Assembly: GCA_030425925.1 (NCBI GenBank)
Contig: JAUHZO010000011.1
Coordinates: 92,354 to 156,353 of the forward strand
DNA from: Alphaproteobacteria bacterium
Lineage (GTDB): Bacteria; Pseudomonadota; Alphaproteobacteria; Rhodobacterales; Rhodobacteraceae
Direction: 5' to 3'
Length of the DNA stretch: 64,000 nucleotides
The position numbers and the translations under genes are program-made. Below, in pieces: positions 18,494-26,407 of this stretch (the stretch's first letter is position 1; each line of letters opens with the position of its first letter). The notes under the pieces were generated by a model. It searched no databases and was not told where the DNA came from. It saw nothing but the letters and a program-made list of their open reading frames with translations.

Positions 18494-20620
18494 ATGCCCG
18501 CCATTCCCTCGACCGAAGTTCTTCTTGGTTGCGATCCGCAGGTTCGCGTCGTCATCATCGAAGACGAAGGCAACCTGTTTCTGCAGGTGTTTGCGCAAGA
18601 TCCCGCGAACACCGATATCGACGCGCTGTTCTTCAACCTCGCCGATGGCGTGGACGCGGACAACCTGACCATCTTCCCGTCCTTCGACGAAGCCACCGGC
18701 TCCAACGGCCTGCCGGAAAACAACATCACCGGCTTTGACGTCTCGACCGGGTCGCTGAACCAGCTCAACAACGGCGCGCAGATCCAGGAAAGCTATGACG
18801 TGCGGCTCGAATTCGGCCAGATCCCCTATTCCTCGGGCGGCGATGTCGACGAGGCCATGGTGACCTTCTTTGTCGATGGCGGCCCCTCGGGTCTGTCGGC
18901 CAGCGATTTCCTGATCGAGGGCGCGACGGTTGTCGTCAACTCCGACGACGGCATGTCCGGCCTCGCGCTGACCAGCGGCGCCCCGGGCGGCGATGCCCCG
19001 ACCCAGACCCCGGTGATCGTCACCGCCGTGTCCGAGAGCTTCAACAACATCCACGATCCCGATGACAGCGCCTTTATCGAAAGCGATGGCCGTTGGGACG
19101 TGCGCCATGGCGAGCTGTTCACCAACGGCCATGACGACGGCACACTGCTGTTCGAAGAAGTGGCCACCGAAGGACCGGTGCAGTTCTCTTTCGACGCCCG
19201 CGCCGAAAACCTGCATGCTTTCGAAAGCGGCGGCCATTACGGCGACAGCCTGCGCATCGAGGTGCAGATCGACGGCGGCCAGTGGGTCCTGCTGGACGAG
19301 TTCGTGGTGAACCACGACAAGACCGCTCTGGTCGGCTCCAACACCGGCCAGACCATCACCCACAGCCAGGGCGAGATCAGCTATTCCGGCGGCATTCTCG
19401 ACACCGCGCAGGAAGACGTGCAGTTCCGCCTGGTGTCGGACATCTCGGCCAGCAACGAGATCATCCGGATCGACAATGTCGAGATCAACGTGACCGAGAT
19501 CGTCGACGCGGGCCAGACCGAGATCGTGGAAACCACCGTCGCCGCCGAAGATTTCGACGGCCTGCACTATGCCTCGCAAAGCGACCTGGTGGCCCATGCC
19601 GGCCGTTGGGACGTGCAGAACGGCGAGCTGAAGACCGATGGCTGCAATGACGGCAACATCTGGTTCGAAGAGGTCTCTGTCACCGGCAGCACCGAGATCT
19701 GCTTTGACGCCCGCGCGCCGCATACCGAGTATTTCGAAAGCGGCGGCTGCTATGGCGACAGCCTCGAAGTCTGGGCGCTGGTCAACGGCTCGGAATGGGC
19801 GCTGCTGGACACCTTCACCGTGAACCATGACGGCACCGCGCTGGTGGGTGACACCACCGGCCAGACCATCACCGCCACCAGCCAGACGCTGAGCTATGAA
19901 GGCGGCGTGCTGGAGAATGCCGACACCGTGCAGCTGGTGCTGGATGCCGACATCTCGGCCCGGAACGAGGAAATCTTTGTCGACAATGTCGAGATCAAGA
20001 CGCAGGAAGAAGTGCCGGTCGAGGATCGCGACGGCGAAATCTGCGAGGATTTCGAAGCCGCCGCAGCCGGCGATGTCGTGTCGAACCAGTTCGACGGCTT
20101 CACCGTTTCGGCGCAGAAGGCCGGCGACATGCGCGTCAACGACGCGATGATCTTTGACACCGAGAACCCGACCGGCGGCGACCACGATCTGGAATACGAC
20201 AACCAGGGCAACGTGATCATCATCTCGGAAGACAATGACAGCTCGGACCCTGACGACAACGCCCATGGCGGCACGATCAGCTTCGAGTTCGACGATCCGT
20301 CCACCGTCACCAGCCTGACCCTGCTGGACATCGAGGAACAGGGCGGCACGATCGAGCTGTTCGACGCCAACGGCCTGCTGCTTGACACCGTGGGCATCCC
20401 GGCGGCAGGCGACAATTCGGCCCAGGACATCGCCATCAACACCGCCGGCGTGGCGACGATGAACGTGAACCTGGTCGGGTCCGGCGCCGTGGACAACCTG
20501 TGCTACGTGCCCGGCGGCATCGATTGCGGTCAGTACGACGTCACCTATGACGACGATCAGAACAACGACCTGATCCCGGACGACCAGGACGACACCGTCG
20601 ACGAGTACATGTTCGCGTAA
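18494..20620 (+). CDS. acidic two-repeat protein, probably surface or secreted
   Basis: Not recognised as a named family. The 708-residue product is strongly acidic and has no Sec signal peptide. Residues 1-160 form one beta-rich domain. Two copies of a roughly 155-residue domain follow (about 181-340 and 352-505), sharing GRWDV..GEL, FEEV, FDARA, FESGG.YGDSL, LLD.F.VNHD.TALVG, TGQTI and the ending DNVEI. The C-terminal domain (about 520-660) has SFEFDDPSTVTSLTLLDIEE and DNLCYVPGG, a carbohydrate-binding-like beta sandwich often seen on marine extracellular proteins. The tail is very Asp-rich (YDDDQNNDLIPDDQDD). Start 18494 has CAGGAG seven bases upstream. No RTX repeats are present, though a leaderless type I export route would fit. 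Confidence 0.8.
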   Translation: MPAIPSTEVLLGCDPQVRVVIIEDEGNLFLQVFAQDPANTDIDALFFNLADGVDADNLTIFPSFDEATGSNGLPENNITGFDVSTGSLNQLNNGAQIQESYDVRLEFGQIPYSSGGDVDEAMVTFFVDGGPSGLSASDFLIEGATVVVNSDDGMSGLALTSGAPGGDAPTQTPVIVTAVSESFNNIHDPDDSAFIESDGRWDVRHGELFTNGHDDGTLLFEEVATEGPVQFSFDARAENLHAFESGGHYGDSLRIEVQIDGGQWVLLDEFVVNHDKTALVGSNTGQTITHSQGEISYSGGILDTAQEDVQFRLVSDISASNEIIRIDNVEINVTEIVDAGQTEIVETTVAAEDFDGLHYASQSDLVAHAGRWDVQNGELKTDGCNDGNIWFEEVSVTGSTEICFDARAPHTEYFESGGCYGDSLEVWALVNGSEWALLDTFTVNHDGTALVGDTTGQTITATSQTLSYEGGVLENADTVQLVLDADISARNEEIFVDNVEIKTQEEVPVEDRDGEICEDFEAAAAGDVVSNQFDGFTVSAQKAGDMRVNDAMIFDTENPTGGDHDLEYDNQGNVIIISEDNDSSDPDDNAHGGTISFEFDDPSTVTSLTLLDIEEQGGTIELFDANGLLLDTVGIPAAGDNSAQDIAINTAGVATMNVNLVGSGAVDNLCYVPGGIDCGQYDVTYDDDQNNDLIPDDQDDTVDEYMFA

Positions 20621-20651
20621 CCCGCAGACGGCGTTTCGTATCAGTTGCGTA

Positions 20652-20748
20652 ACCAGTGCCCCCTCGTGACCAGTTCAAGGCCCCAGTGACGACCAGTAAC
20701 ACAGCAAGACCAGTGACAAGTGGGTAGCCAATTGCCTTGGTAACCAGT
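20652..20748. repeat. cluster of short ACCAGT-type repeats
   Basis: ACCAGT occurs at 20652, 20669, 20692, 20709 and 20743, and CCAGT also at 20683. Two pairs are exactly 17 bp apart. Several copies extend to CCAGTGAC. The cluster fills the spacer between the acidic repeat protein and the terminator. Confidence 0.7.
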
Positions 20749-20769
20749 CAGGTACAACGGTAGCGAGTG

Positions 20770-20799
20770 AAAGGCCCGGTGGCACAGCCGGGCCTTTTT
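20770..20799. terminator. bidirectional terminator between convergent genes
   Basis: A 10-bp perfect stem (AAAGGCCCGG / CCGGGCCTTT) with an 8-nt loop has a T run on the plus strand and an A run on the other side. It serves both the acidic repeat protein and the PaaG-like gene. Confidence 0.88.
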
Positions 20800-20807
20800 C
20801 CTTGCGC

Positions 20808-21584
20808 TCAGCGGCCTTCGTATTCCGCCGGGCGCTTTTCCATGAAGGCGACAACGCCTTCCTTGAAGTCCCGCGTCTTGCCGCATTCGCCCTGCAGCCG
20901 CGCCTCCAGCGCCAGCTGGTCCTCCAGCGTGTTGTCGAACGAGGCGCGCATGACCTCCTTGACCCGCGTATAGGCGGCGGTGGGGCCTTGGGCCAGGTGC
21001 GCGGCGCGGGCCTTCCAGGTGTCTTCAAAGGCGGCGTCGGGCACGGCTTCCCAGATCATGCCCCATTGATCCGCCTGCCTTGCCGGGATCTTCTCGGCGA
21101 ACAGCGCCGCCCCCATGGCCTTGGCCAGCCCCATCTGCCGCGGCAGCACCCAGGTGCCGCCGGCATCCGGGATCAGCCCGATCCGGGTAAAGGCCTGCAG
21201 GAAGAACGCCGATTCCGCCGCGATCACCACGTCTGCCGCCAGCGCAAGGTTCGCCCCGGCCCCGGCCGCCGCCCCGTTCACCGCCGAAATCGTCGGCACC
21301 GGGCAGTCGATCAGCGCGCGCAGCATGGGCACGTATTCGTCGCGCAGCGTGCGCTCCAGATCGAGGTTCGCGGCATTGGCCCGGTCCCCCAGATCCTGAC
21401 CGGAGCAGAACGCCTTGCCGGTGCCGGTCAGCACCACAACCCGCGCCTCGCGCCCGCCGCGCGAGACGGCGTCGGTGATCTCGGCCCGCATCTGGGTGTT
21501 GAGCGCGTTCATCACGTCGGGACGGTTGAGCGTGACGGTGGCGACGTTGTCGGTCACGTCATAGCTGATGGTGTCATACTGCAT
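20808..21584 (-). CDS. paaG: enoyl-CoA hydratase/isomerase, PaaG-like
   Basis: This 258-residue crotonase-fold protein has the two oxyanion-hole regions AFCSGQDLGDR and VNGAAAGAGANLALAADVV. It also has FTRIGLIPDAGGTWVLPR, whose Asp in PDAGGTW is characteristic of PaaG, the isomerase that turns ring-1,2-epoxyphenylacetyl-CoA into an oxepin. Length and C-terminus (FKEGVVAFMEKR) agree. The ATG at 21584 follows GGAGACCCCC and replaces a longer start at 21620. No other phenylacetate genes are nearby, so a general beta-oxidation role is possible. Confidence 0.78.
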   Translation of the reverse strand: MQYDTISYDVTDNVATVTLNRPDVMNALNTQMRAEITDAVSRGGREARVVVLTGTGKAFCSGQDLGDRANAANLDLERTLRDEYVPMLRALIDCPVPTISAVNGAAAGAGANLALAADVVIAAESAFFLQAFTRIGLIPDAGGTWVLPRQMGLAKAMGAALFAEKIPARQADQWGMIWEAVPDAAFEDTWKARAAHLAQGPTAAYTRVKEVMRASFDNTLEDQLALEARLQGECGKTRDFKEGVVAFMEKRPAEYEGR

Positions 21585-21703
21585 GGGGGTCTCCGGTTCG
21601 GTTCGGCGCGCATGAAACACCGCGCGGGGCGGAATGGCAAAGCGAAACGCGGCGTCAGCCCCCGGCTCTGGCCAGAATCGCCGTGGCGTGGCAGCCTGCC
21701 GGC

Positions 21704-22069
21704 ATGCGTTACAAACCCGCCGGCTATACCGACCTTTCCCCCTACCTCGTGGTCCCGGATCCGGAGGCGGTCCTGCAATTCTGCGAGACCGTGTTCGGGG
21801 CCGAGCGGCTGCGCGTCATCCCCGATGGCGACCGGATCATGCATGCCGAATGCCGGATCGGCGACAGCGTGCTGATGATGGGCGGCCAGCCGGACGGGCC
21901 CGGTTCCATGCTGCACCTCTACCTGCCCGATCCGGACGCGGCCTTTGCCCGCGCGCTGGCGGCCGGGGCCGAAATGCTGCAGCCGATGACGGAAAGCGGC
22001 GATGGCGACCGCCGCGGCGGGTTCCGCACCCCCTGCGGCACGCAATGGTACGTGTCGCGGCAGGTCTGA
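21704..22069 (+). CDS. VOC-family (glyoxalase/PhnB-like) protein
   Basis: This is a 121-residue single-domain vicinal-oxygen-chelate fold. It begins YTDLSPYLVVPDPEAVLQF, followed by HAECRIGDSVLMMGGQ, LHLYLPDPDAAFARALAAGA and the terminal GGFRTPCGTQWYV. These features match PhnB-like antibiotic-resistance/demethylase relatives more than true glyoxalase I. Start 21704 fits the fold; the frame extends to 21683 without a better ribosome site. It converges with ccmH, leaving 3 bp between stops. Confidence 0.8.
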   Translation: MRYKPAGYTDLSPYLVVPDPEAVLQFCETVFGAERLRVIPDGDRIMHAECRIGDSVLMMGGQPDGPGSMLHLYLPDPDAAFARALAAGAEMLQPMTESGDGDRRGGFRTPCGTQWYVSRQV

Positions 22070-22072
22070 GCC

Positions 22073-22576
22073 TCAGTCCTTCAGGATTTCCTCGAGCCGC
22101 CTGCGCTCGTCCTCGCTCAGCCCGGCCTCGGCGCTGCCCGGGGCGGTGGCGCGGTTGCGGACATAGGTGACGCCCATGCCCAGCGCGATGACAAACAGCG
22201 CAGGGCCCGCGGCCCAGAGCAGCCAGTTCCAGCCGCCCGTGGTGGGTTTCAGAAGCACGAACTCGCCATACTTGTCGACGACAAAGGCCATGACCTCGTC
22301 GTCGCTGTCTCCGGCCACCAGCCGCTCGCGCACCAGAAGCCGCAGGTCGCGTGCCAGCGAGGCGTTGGATTCGTCGATGCTTTCGTTCTGGCAGACCAGG
22401 CAGCGCAGCCCCTTGGACAGGTCCCGCGCCCGCTGTTCCAGTGCCGGGTCTTCCAGCACCTCGTCGGGCTGAACCGCCCAGACCGGGGCCGCCAGCGCGA
22501 CCATCGCGGCCAGGAGGTAGGGTGCGCCACGGCGCACCATGGCCCGGCCCGGGCGCATCGGGCTGCCGCCGTTCAT
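22073..22576 (-). CDS. ccmH: cytochrome c-type biogenesis protein CcmH
   Basis: CcmH is the periplasmic, membrane-anchored thiol protein that reduces the apocytochrome heme-binding cysteines for the CcmF ligase. The 167-residue protein has a signal segment (residues 17-34), the redox motif GLRCLVCQNESI, DLRLLVRERLVAGDSDDEV, and a C-terminal membrane helix near WLLWAAGPALFVIALGMGV. The C-terminal TPR part of fused CcmH proteins is missing, which is normal for this group. Its ATG overlaps the ccmF stop by 4 bp. Confidence 0.93.
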   Translation of the reverse strand: MNGGSPMRPGRAMVRRGAPYLLAAMVALAAPVWAVQPDEVLEDPALEQRARDLSKGLRCLVCQNESIDESNASLARDLRLLVRERLVAGDSDDEVMAFVVDKYGEFVLLKPTTGGWNWLLWAAGPALFVIALGMGVTYVRNRATAPGSAEAGLSEDERRRLEEILKD

Positions 22577-24540
22577 TCCGCAGGCACCGCGCCGGGCAGG
22601 CGCGCCTTGCGCGCCCCGGCGGCCACCCGCATGCGCCGGTCCGACAGGCTCAGCCCGCCGCCCAGCGCCATCAGGATGCACCCTGCCCAGATCCAGTTCG
22701 CCAGCGGCTTGATATAGGTGCGCATCACCCAGCCGCCATCCGCCTGCGGATCGCCGATCACCACGTAGACATCGCGCAGGAAGCGGTAGTCGATCGCCGC
22801 TTCGGTCGTGGGCATCTGCGCCACCGGATAGTTGCGCTTTTCCGGGTTCAGCACCGCCACCTCGCGCCCGCCCTGGCGCAGGCTGACCTCCCCCATGGTC
22901 GAGATGTAGTTCGGCCCCTGAACCCTGTTCACGTCGAGCAGTTCGAGTTCGAACGCCCCCACGGCAAAGGGCTCGCCCACCCGGGCGACGCGGATGTCTT
23001 CCTCTTCCCAAGCCATCAGCCCGGCAATCCCCAGCATGGTGATGCCCAGCCCGGCATGGGCCACAGCCTTGCCCCAGTCCGCCCGCGGCAGGCGGAAGAG
23101 CCGGCGCAGATCGCCGCCCTGCCCGGTGCGCGACCACAGATCGGTTGCCGCACCGGCCACGATCCAGGTGCCCAGGAACACGCCCACAGGGCCCATCAGC
23201 GACCGACCGGTCTGCAGGGTCCAGACCAGCCCCATCAGCAGCACCGCCAGCACGAAGGCCGGTGCGAGGGCCCGCGCCACGCGGCCCACCCGCGCCCGTT
23301 TCCAGCTCAGCATCGCTCCCAGCGGCAGGATCAGCCCCAGCACCACCATGAACGGCGTGAAGGCCATGTTGAAGAAGGGCGGCCCCACCGAGAGCTTGCG
23401 GTCCAGGAACATCTCGGCCACCAGCGGCCACATCGTGCCGACAAAGACCACAAAGGACGACACCGCCAGCAGGACATTGTTGGCCACCAGCGCGCTTTCT
23501 CGGCTGACGGTGCCAAAGACGCCGCGCGCCTCCATCACGTTGGCGCGCGCGGCATACAGCGTCAGCGCCCCGCCGGTGAAGAACACCAGGATCATCAGGA
23601 TGAACACACCGCGTTCAGGATCGTTGGCGAAGGCATGCACCGAGGTCAAGAGGCCCGAGCGCACGATGAACGTGCCGATCAGCGAAAAGCCGAAGGCGAG
23701 GATGGCCAGCAGGATCGTCCACGATTTCAGCGCCTCGCGCTTTTCCACCACGATGGCCGAATGCAGAAGTGCTGCGGCAAAAAGCCAGGGCATGAACGAC
23801 GCGTTCTCCACCGGGTCCCAGAACCAGAAGCCGCCCCAGCCCAGTTCGTAATAGGCCCACCACGATCCCAGCGCGATGCCGATGGTCAGGAAGATCCAGG
23901 CCGCCAGCGTCCAGGGCCGCACCCAGCGGCCCCAGGCGGCGTCCACCCGTCCCTCGATCAGGGCGGCGACGGCAAAGCTGAAGCAGATGCTCAGCCCCAC
24001 ATAGCCGAGATACAGGAACGGCGGATGGAAGGCGAGACCGGGGTCCTGCAGCAGCGGGTTCAGATCCTGCCCGTCAAAGGGCGGCACCGCCATGCGCAGG
24101 AACGGGTTCGAGGTGAACAGGATGAACGCCAGAAACGCCACGCCCACCGCCGCCTGCACGCCGATCACCCGCGCGCGCAGGCTGGGCGGCAGGTTGGTCC
24201 CGAACCAGGCCGCCATCGCGCCAAACAGCGCCAGGATCAGCACCCAGAGCAGCATGGAGCCTTCGTGATTCCCCCACACCCCGCTGATCTTGTACAGCAT
24301 GGGCTTGGCGGAATGGCTGTTCAGATAGACCAGCCGCAGGGAAAAGTCCGATGTGACAAAGGCATAGGTCAGCGCCGCGAAACTCAGCCCGACAAGGAAA
24401 AGTTGCGCCGTGGCGGCAGGTTCGGCCACGGCCATCCAGCCGTGCCAGCGTTTGTGCGCGCCCACCAGAGGCACCACCATCTGCACGATGGCGACAAGGA
24501 AGGCGAGGATGAGGGCGAAGTGACCAAGCTCTGTAATCAT
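22573..24540 (-). CDS. ccmF: heme lyase CcmF
   Basis: CcmF is the membrane core of the system I cytochrome c heme ligase. The 655-residue protein has about 15 membrane helices, the heme-contacting WWD loop WGGFWFWDPVENASFMPW, and GNHEGSMLLWVLIL. I take ATG 24540 as start (MITELGHFALILAF), the family N-terminus; 21 extra in-frame residues upstream are unrelated. ccmE is not next to it. The gene lies behind a terminator for the holin gene, so its promoter must be within 24541-24560 or transcription leaks through. Confidence 0.95.
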   Translation of the reverse strand: MITELGHFALILAFLVAIVQMVVPLVGAHKRWHGWMAVAEPAATAQLFLVGLSFAALTYAFVTSDFSLRLVYLNSHSAKPMLYKISGVWGNHEGSMLLWVLILALFGAMAAWFGTNLPPSLRARVIGVQAAVGVAFLAFILFTSNPFLRMAVPPFDGQDLNPLLQDPGLAFHPPFLYLGYVGLSICFSFAVAALIEGRVDAAWGRWVRPWTLAAWIFLTIGIALGSWWAYYELGWGGFWFWDPVENASFMPWLFAAALLHSAIVVEKREALKSWTILLAILAFGFSLIGTFIVRSGLLTSVHAFANDPERGVFILMILVFFTGGALTLYAARANVMEARGVFGTVSRESALVANNVLLAVSSFVVFVGTMWPLVAEMFLDRKLSVGPPFFNMAFTPFMVVLGLILPLGAMLSWKRARVGRVARALAPAFVLAVLLMGLVWTLQTGRSLMGPVGVFLGTWIVAGAATDLWSRTGQGGDLRRLFRLPRADWGKAVAHAGLGITMLGIAGLMAWEEEDIRVARVGEPFAVGAFELELLDVNRVQGPNYISTMGEVSLRQGGREVAVLNPEKRNYPVAQMPTTEAAIDYRFLRDVYVVIGDPQADGGWVMRTYIKPLANWIWAGCILMALGGGLSLSDRRMRVAAGARKARLPGAVPAE

Positions 24541-24560
24541 ATCCCAAGTTATAGATGCAT

Positions 24561-24591
24561 GAAAAAAGCGGGCCAACGGAAATCGGCCCGC
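24561..24591 (-). terminator. rho-independent terminator of the endolysin-holin unit
   Basis: On the minus strand a 7-bp GC stem (24585-24591 with 24568-24574) is followed by TTTTTT, 43 bp after the holin stop codon. Confidence 0.87.
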
Positions 24592-24633
24592 CCATGCGTT
24601 CACATTGTCGCGGGCCCCTGCGCCCGCACCCGT

Positions 24634-25209
24634 TCAGCCCTTGCCGCGCCAGGCCTCCAGCGCCGGGTTGACCTCGGCCAACTCGGCTGTCTCGGTGATG
24701 TCGGCCGTCCCCGGCCGGGGTGTGACTTCGACCGGTGCGGCATGGCGCAGTGCCTCGACCTCGCGCACCGTCTGCATCACCTGCGGCACCGTGGCCATGG
24801 TGGCCGCGATCTCGCGCTGGAATTCCTGCCCCTTGGCCTGATGGCGCGCGCCGAAATAGAAGCTGACGATGGCGGCAAGAAGCCACCAGAGCGGCTCGGG
24901 CACCAGCGCGATGCCCGCCATGCGCGCGCCGAACCAGACCGGGTCCACCATGGCCGAGACAAACAGCCCCAGCGTCCCCAGCGCCATGGCCGGGCGCGGC
25001 ACGCGGTTCAGCGCGTCCATCAGCCGGTCGAACCAGCCGCGGCGCACCACGCGGAACTCCTGCGCGAATTGCGACAGCGCCGCCGATTGCAGATCATGCC
25101 CGCGCTGCGCCTGCGCCTCGGCATTCACCCGGAACACCTCTGCCGTCTCGGCCACGGCATTGCGCCCGCCGCCAAAGACCAGACCCAGCAGCCGCTCGAT
25201 CAGCCCCAT
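24634..25209 (-). CDS. holin-family protein (GTA/phage-type lysis)
   Basis: This 191-residue membrane protein has a long N-terminal amphipathic helix, then a hydrophobic part of two to three segments (AMALGTLGLFVSAM, LWWLLAAIVSFYFGA) and a charged C-terminal tail, as in phage 3TM holins. Holins make the membrane lesion that lets an endolysin reach the wall. The start overlaps the endolysin stop by 10 bp, and a terminator follows. Rhodobacter capsulatus has a comparable endolysin-holin pair away from its gene-transfer-agent head/tail cluster. No other phage genes are near, which favours this role over a prophage relic. Confidence 0.75.
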   Translation of the reverse strand: MGLIERLLGLVFGGGRNAVAETAEVFRVNAEAQAQRGHDLQSAALSQFAQEFRVVRRGWFDRLMDALNRVPRPAMALGTLGLFVSAMVDPVWFGARMAGIALVPEPLWWLLAAIVSFYFGARHQAKGQEFQREIAATMATVPQVMQTVREVEALRHAAPVEVTPRPGTADITETAELAEVNPALEAWRGKG

Positions 25210-25817
25210 GCCGCAACCCTTTCCTGGAACTCCGCTTCGCTCATGTGAAAGCGCGGCGAGATGAATTCCTCGGCGCGGCGGATCCAGCCGCCCTTGCCAC
25301 CGGCCCGGGTGCGGGCGTATTTGCGCGACGCCGGACGCCGGTCTGCGATCCGGAAATAATAGTTGCGCCGGGCGATCCCGTAGGCGTCGGCGATATGCTC
25401 CGGCGCGCGCGCCGCGGCACGACGGGCCGCCGCCAGGGATTGCGGGCCCAGAACACCGTCCACTGCCACCGGCTCGCCCATCTGGGTCAGAAGCCGCTGC
25501 AGGATGCGCACCGCGTTGGCGCCGGCGTTGACATACATGTCGAACACCGTCTCGTGCAGCATTGCGGGCAATTCCGCGATGCGCGGACGGTGGTAATAGT
25601 GCTGCAGAAAGATCTCCACCGCCTGCGCGCGGCTCAGCCGCCGCACGTCTTCGGCGTCGACGCGGCCGTCGCCGGTCAGGTCGATTCCCAGCCGCCGCAT
25701 GGTGTGGATGGTGACCCCGTATTTCGTTGCGCCGCCGGGATCGTCGGGGTCGTTGACATAGCCACCCTCCCGGGCGACGATTTCCTCGGCCATTGCCGTG
25801 ATGGTCTTGTCCGCCAT
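25200..25817 (-). CDS. N-acetylmuramidase endolysin, glycoside hydrolase 108
   Basis: This enzyme cuts the glycan strands of peptidoglycan. The 205-residue protein has the GH108 signature EIVAREGGYVNDPDDPGGAT with the catalytic Glu in EGGY, then YGVTIHTMRRLG. The C-terminal part (about 95-180) is the peptidoglycan-binding region, with DGVLGPQSLAAAR and GIARRNYYFRIADRR. No signal peptide is seen, so it needs the adjacent holin. The ATG at 25817 has a perfect AGGAGG site. The upstream spacer 25818-25901 holds ATTAACCAATCC, a CtrA-half-site-like sequence. Confidence 0.88.
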   Translation of the reverse strand: MADKTITAMAEEIVAREGGYVNDPDDPGGATKYGVTIHTMRRLGIDLTGDGRVDAEDVRRLSRAQAVEIFLQHYYHRPRIAELPAMLHETVFDMYVNAGANAVRILQRLLTQMGEPVAVDGVLGPQSLAAARRAAARAPEHIADAYGIARRNYYFRIADRRPASRKYARTRAGGKGGWIRRAEEFISPRFHMSEAEFQERVAAWG

Positions 25818-25901
25818 ATGTGCCTCCTGCTCGAAGCGGTTATCGGTGGGACAAACCTCCGACGCGGACATTAACCAATCCTGAGAGGAGCGTGCGCCGA
25901 C

Positions 25902-26318
25902 ATGACGGCAGACGAGATCATCGCGGCGCTGGACCTCGCGCCGCATCCCGAAGGCGGGCATTACCGCCAGACCTGGCAGGCAGACGGGGACGGCAGGGCC
26001 GCAGGCACCTGCATCTACTTCCTGCTGAAAGGAAGCGAGCGCAGCCACTGGCACCGCGTGGACGCGGCAGAGATCTGGCATTTCTATGCGGGCAGCCCGC
26101 TGGTCCTGTCGGTGTCCGAGACAGAGACCGGCCCGCGGCGGGACATGATCCTGGGGCCCGACCTCGCCTCTGGCGCGCGTCCGCAACACGTGGTGCCGCC
26201 GCATCACTGGCAGGCGGCGCGCGCGACCGGGGACTGGACGCTGGTGGGCTGCACGGTCAGCCCGGGCTTCAGGTTCGACGGGTTCGACCTGGCCCCACCG
26301 GGATTCGACATTCCCTGA
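25902..26318 (+). CDS. cupin-superfamily protein, DUF985
   Basis: This 138-residue single-domain cupin has HPEGGHYRQTW near the N-terminus, FLLKGSERSHWHRVDAAEIWH with candidate metal-binding His/Glu, and VPPHHWQAARATGDWTLVGCTV at the C-terminal cupin motif. The end PGFRFDGFDLAPP is the family signature. Related proteins are thought to act on small sugars or nucleotides, but no reaction is established for this gene. It is divergent from the endolysin gene and ends at a long inverted repeat. Confidence 0.85.
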   Translation: MTADEIIAALDLAPHPEGGHYRQTWQADGDGRAAGTCIYFLLKGSERSHWHRVDAAEIWHFYAGSPLVLSVSETETGPRRDMILGPDLASGARPQHVVPPHHWQAARATGDWTLVGCTVSPGFRFDGFDLAPPGFDIP

Positions 26319-26322
26319 CAGG

Positions 26323-26384
26323 GCGGCGGGGTAAACCCCGCCCTACGGCGGCCCGAGCGTGTAGGGCGGGGTTTACCCCGCCGC
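26323..26384. repeat. perfect 24-bp inverted repeat between convergent genes
   Basis: Arms 26323-26346 and 26361-26384 are perfect reverse complements around a 14-nt loop. Each arm itself contains a small hairpin around TAAA. The element sits between the stops of the cupin gene and pgi, and looks like a REP-type element used as a two-way terminator. Confidence 0.9.
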
Positions 26385-26407
26385 ACCTTGACGATCCCGC
26401 TGCCGCT

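Noticed and set aside
22351..25248. 965-residue plus-strand open frame
   Set aside because: Antisense shadow of ccmH, ccmF and the holin gene; no domain and biased composition.
24634..25817. prophage remnant
   Set aside because: Only the lysis pair is present, with normal GC, a clean terminator and housekeeping neighbours; a gene-transfer-agent lysis cassette fits better.
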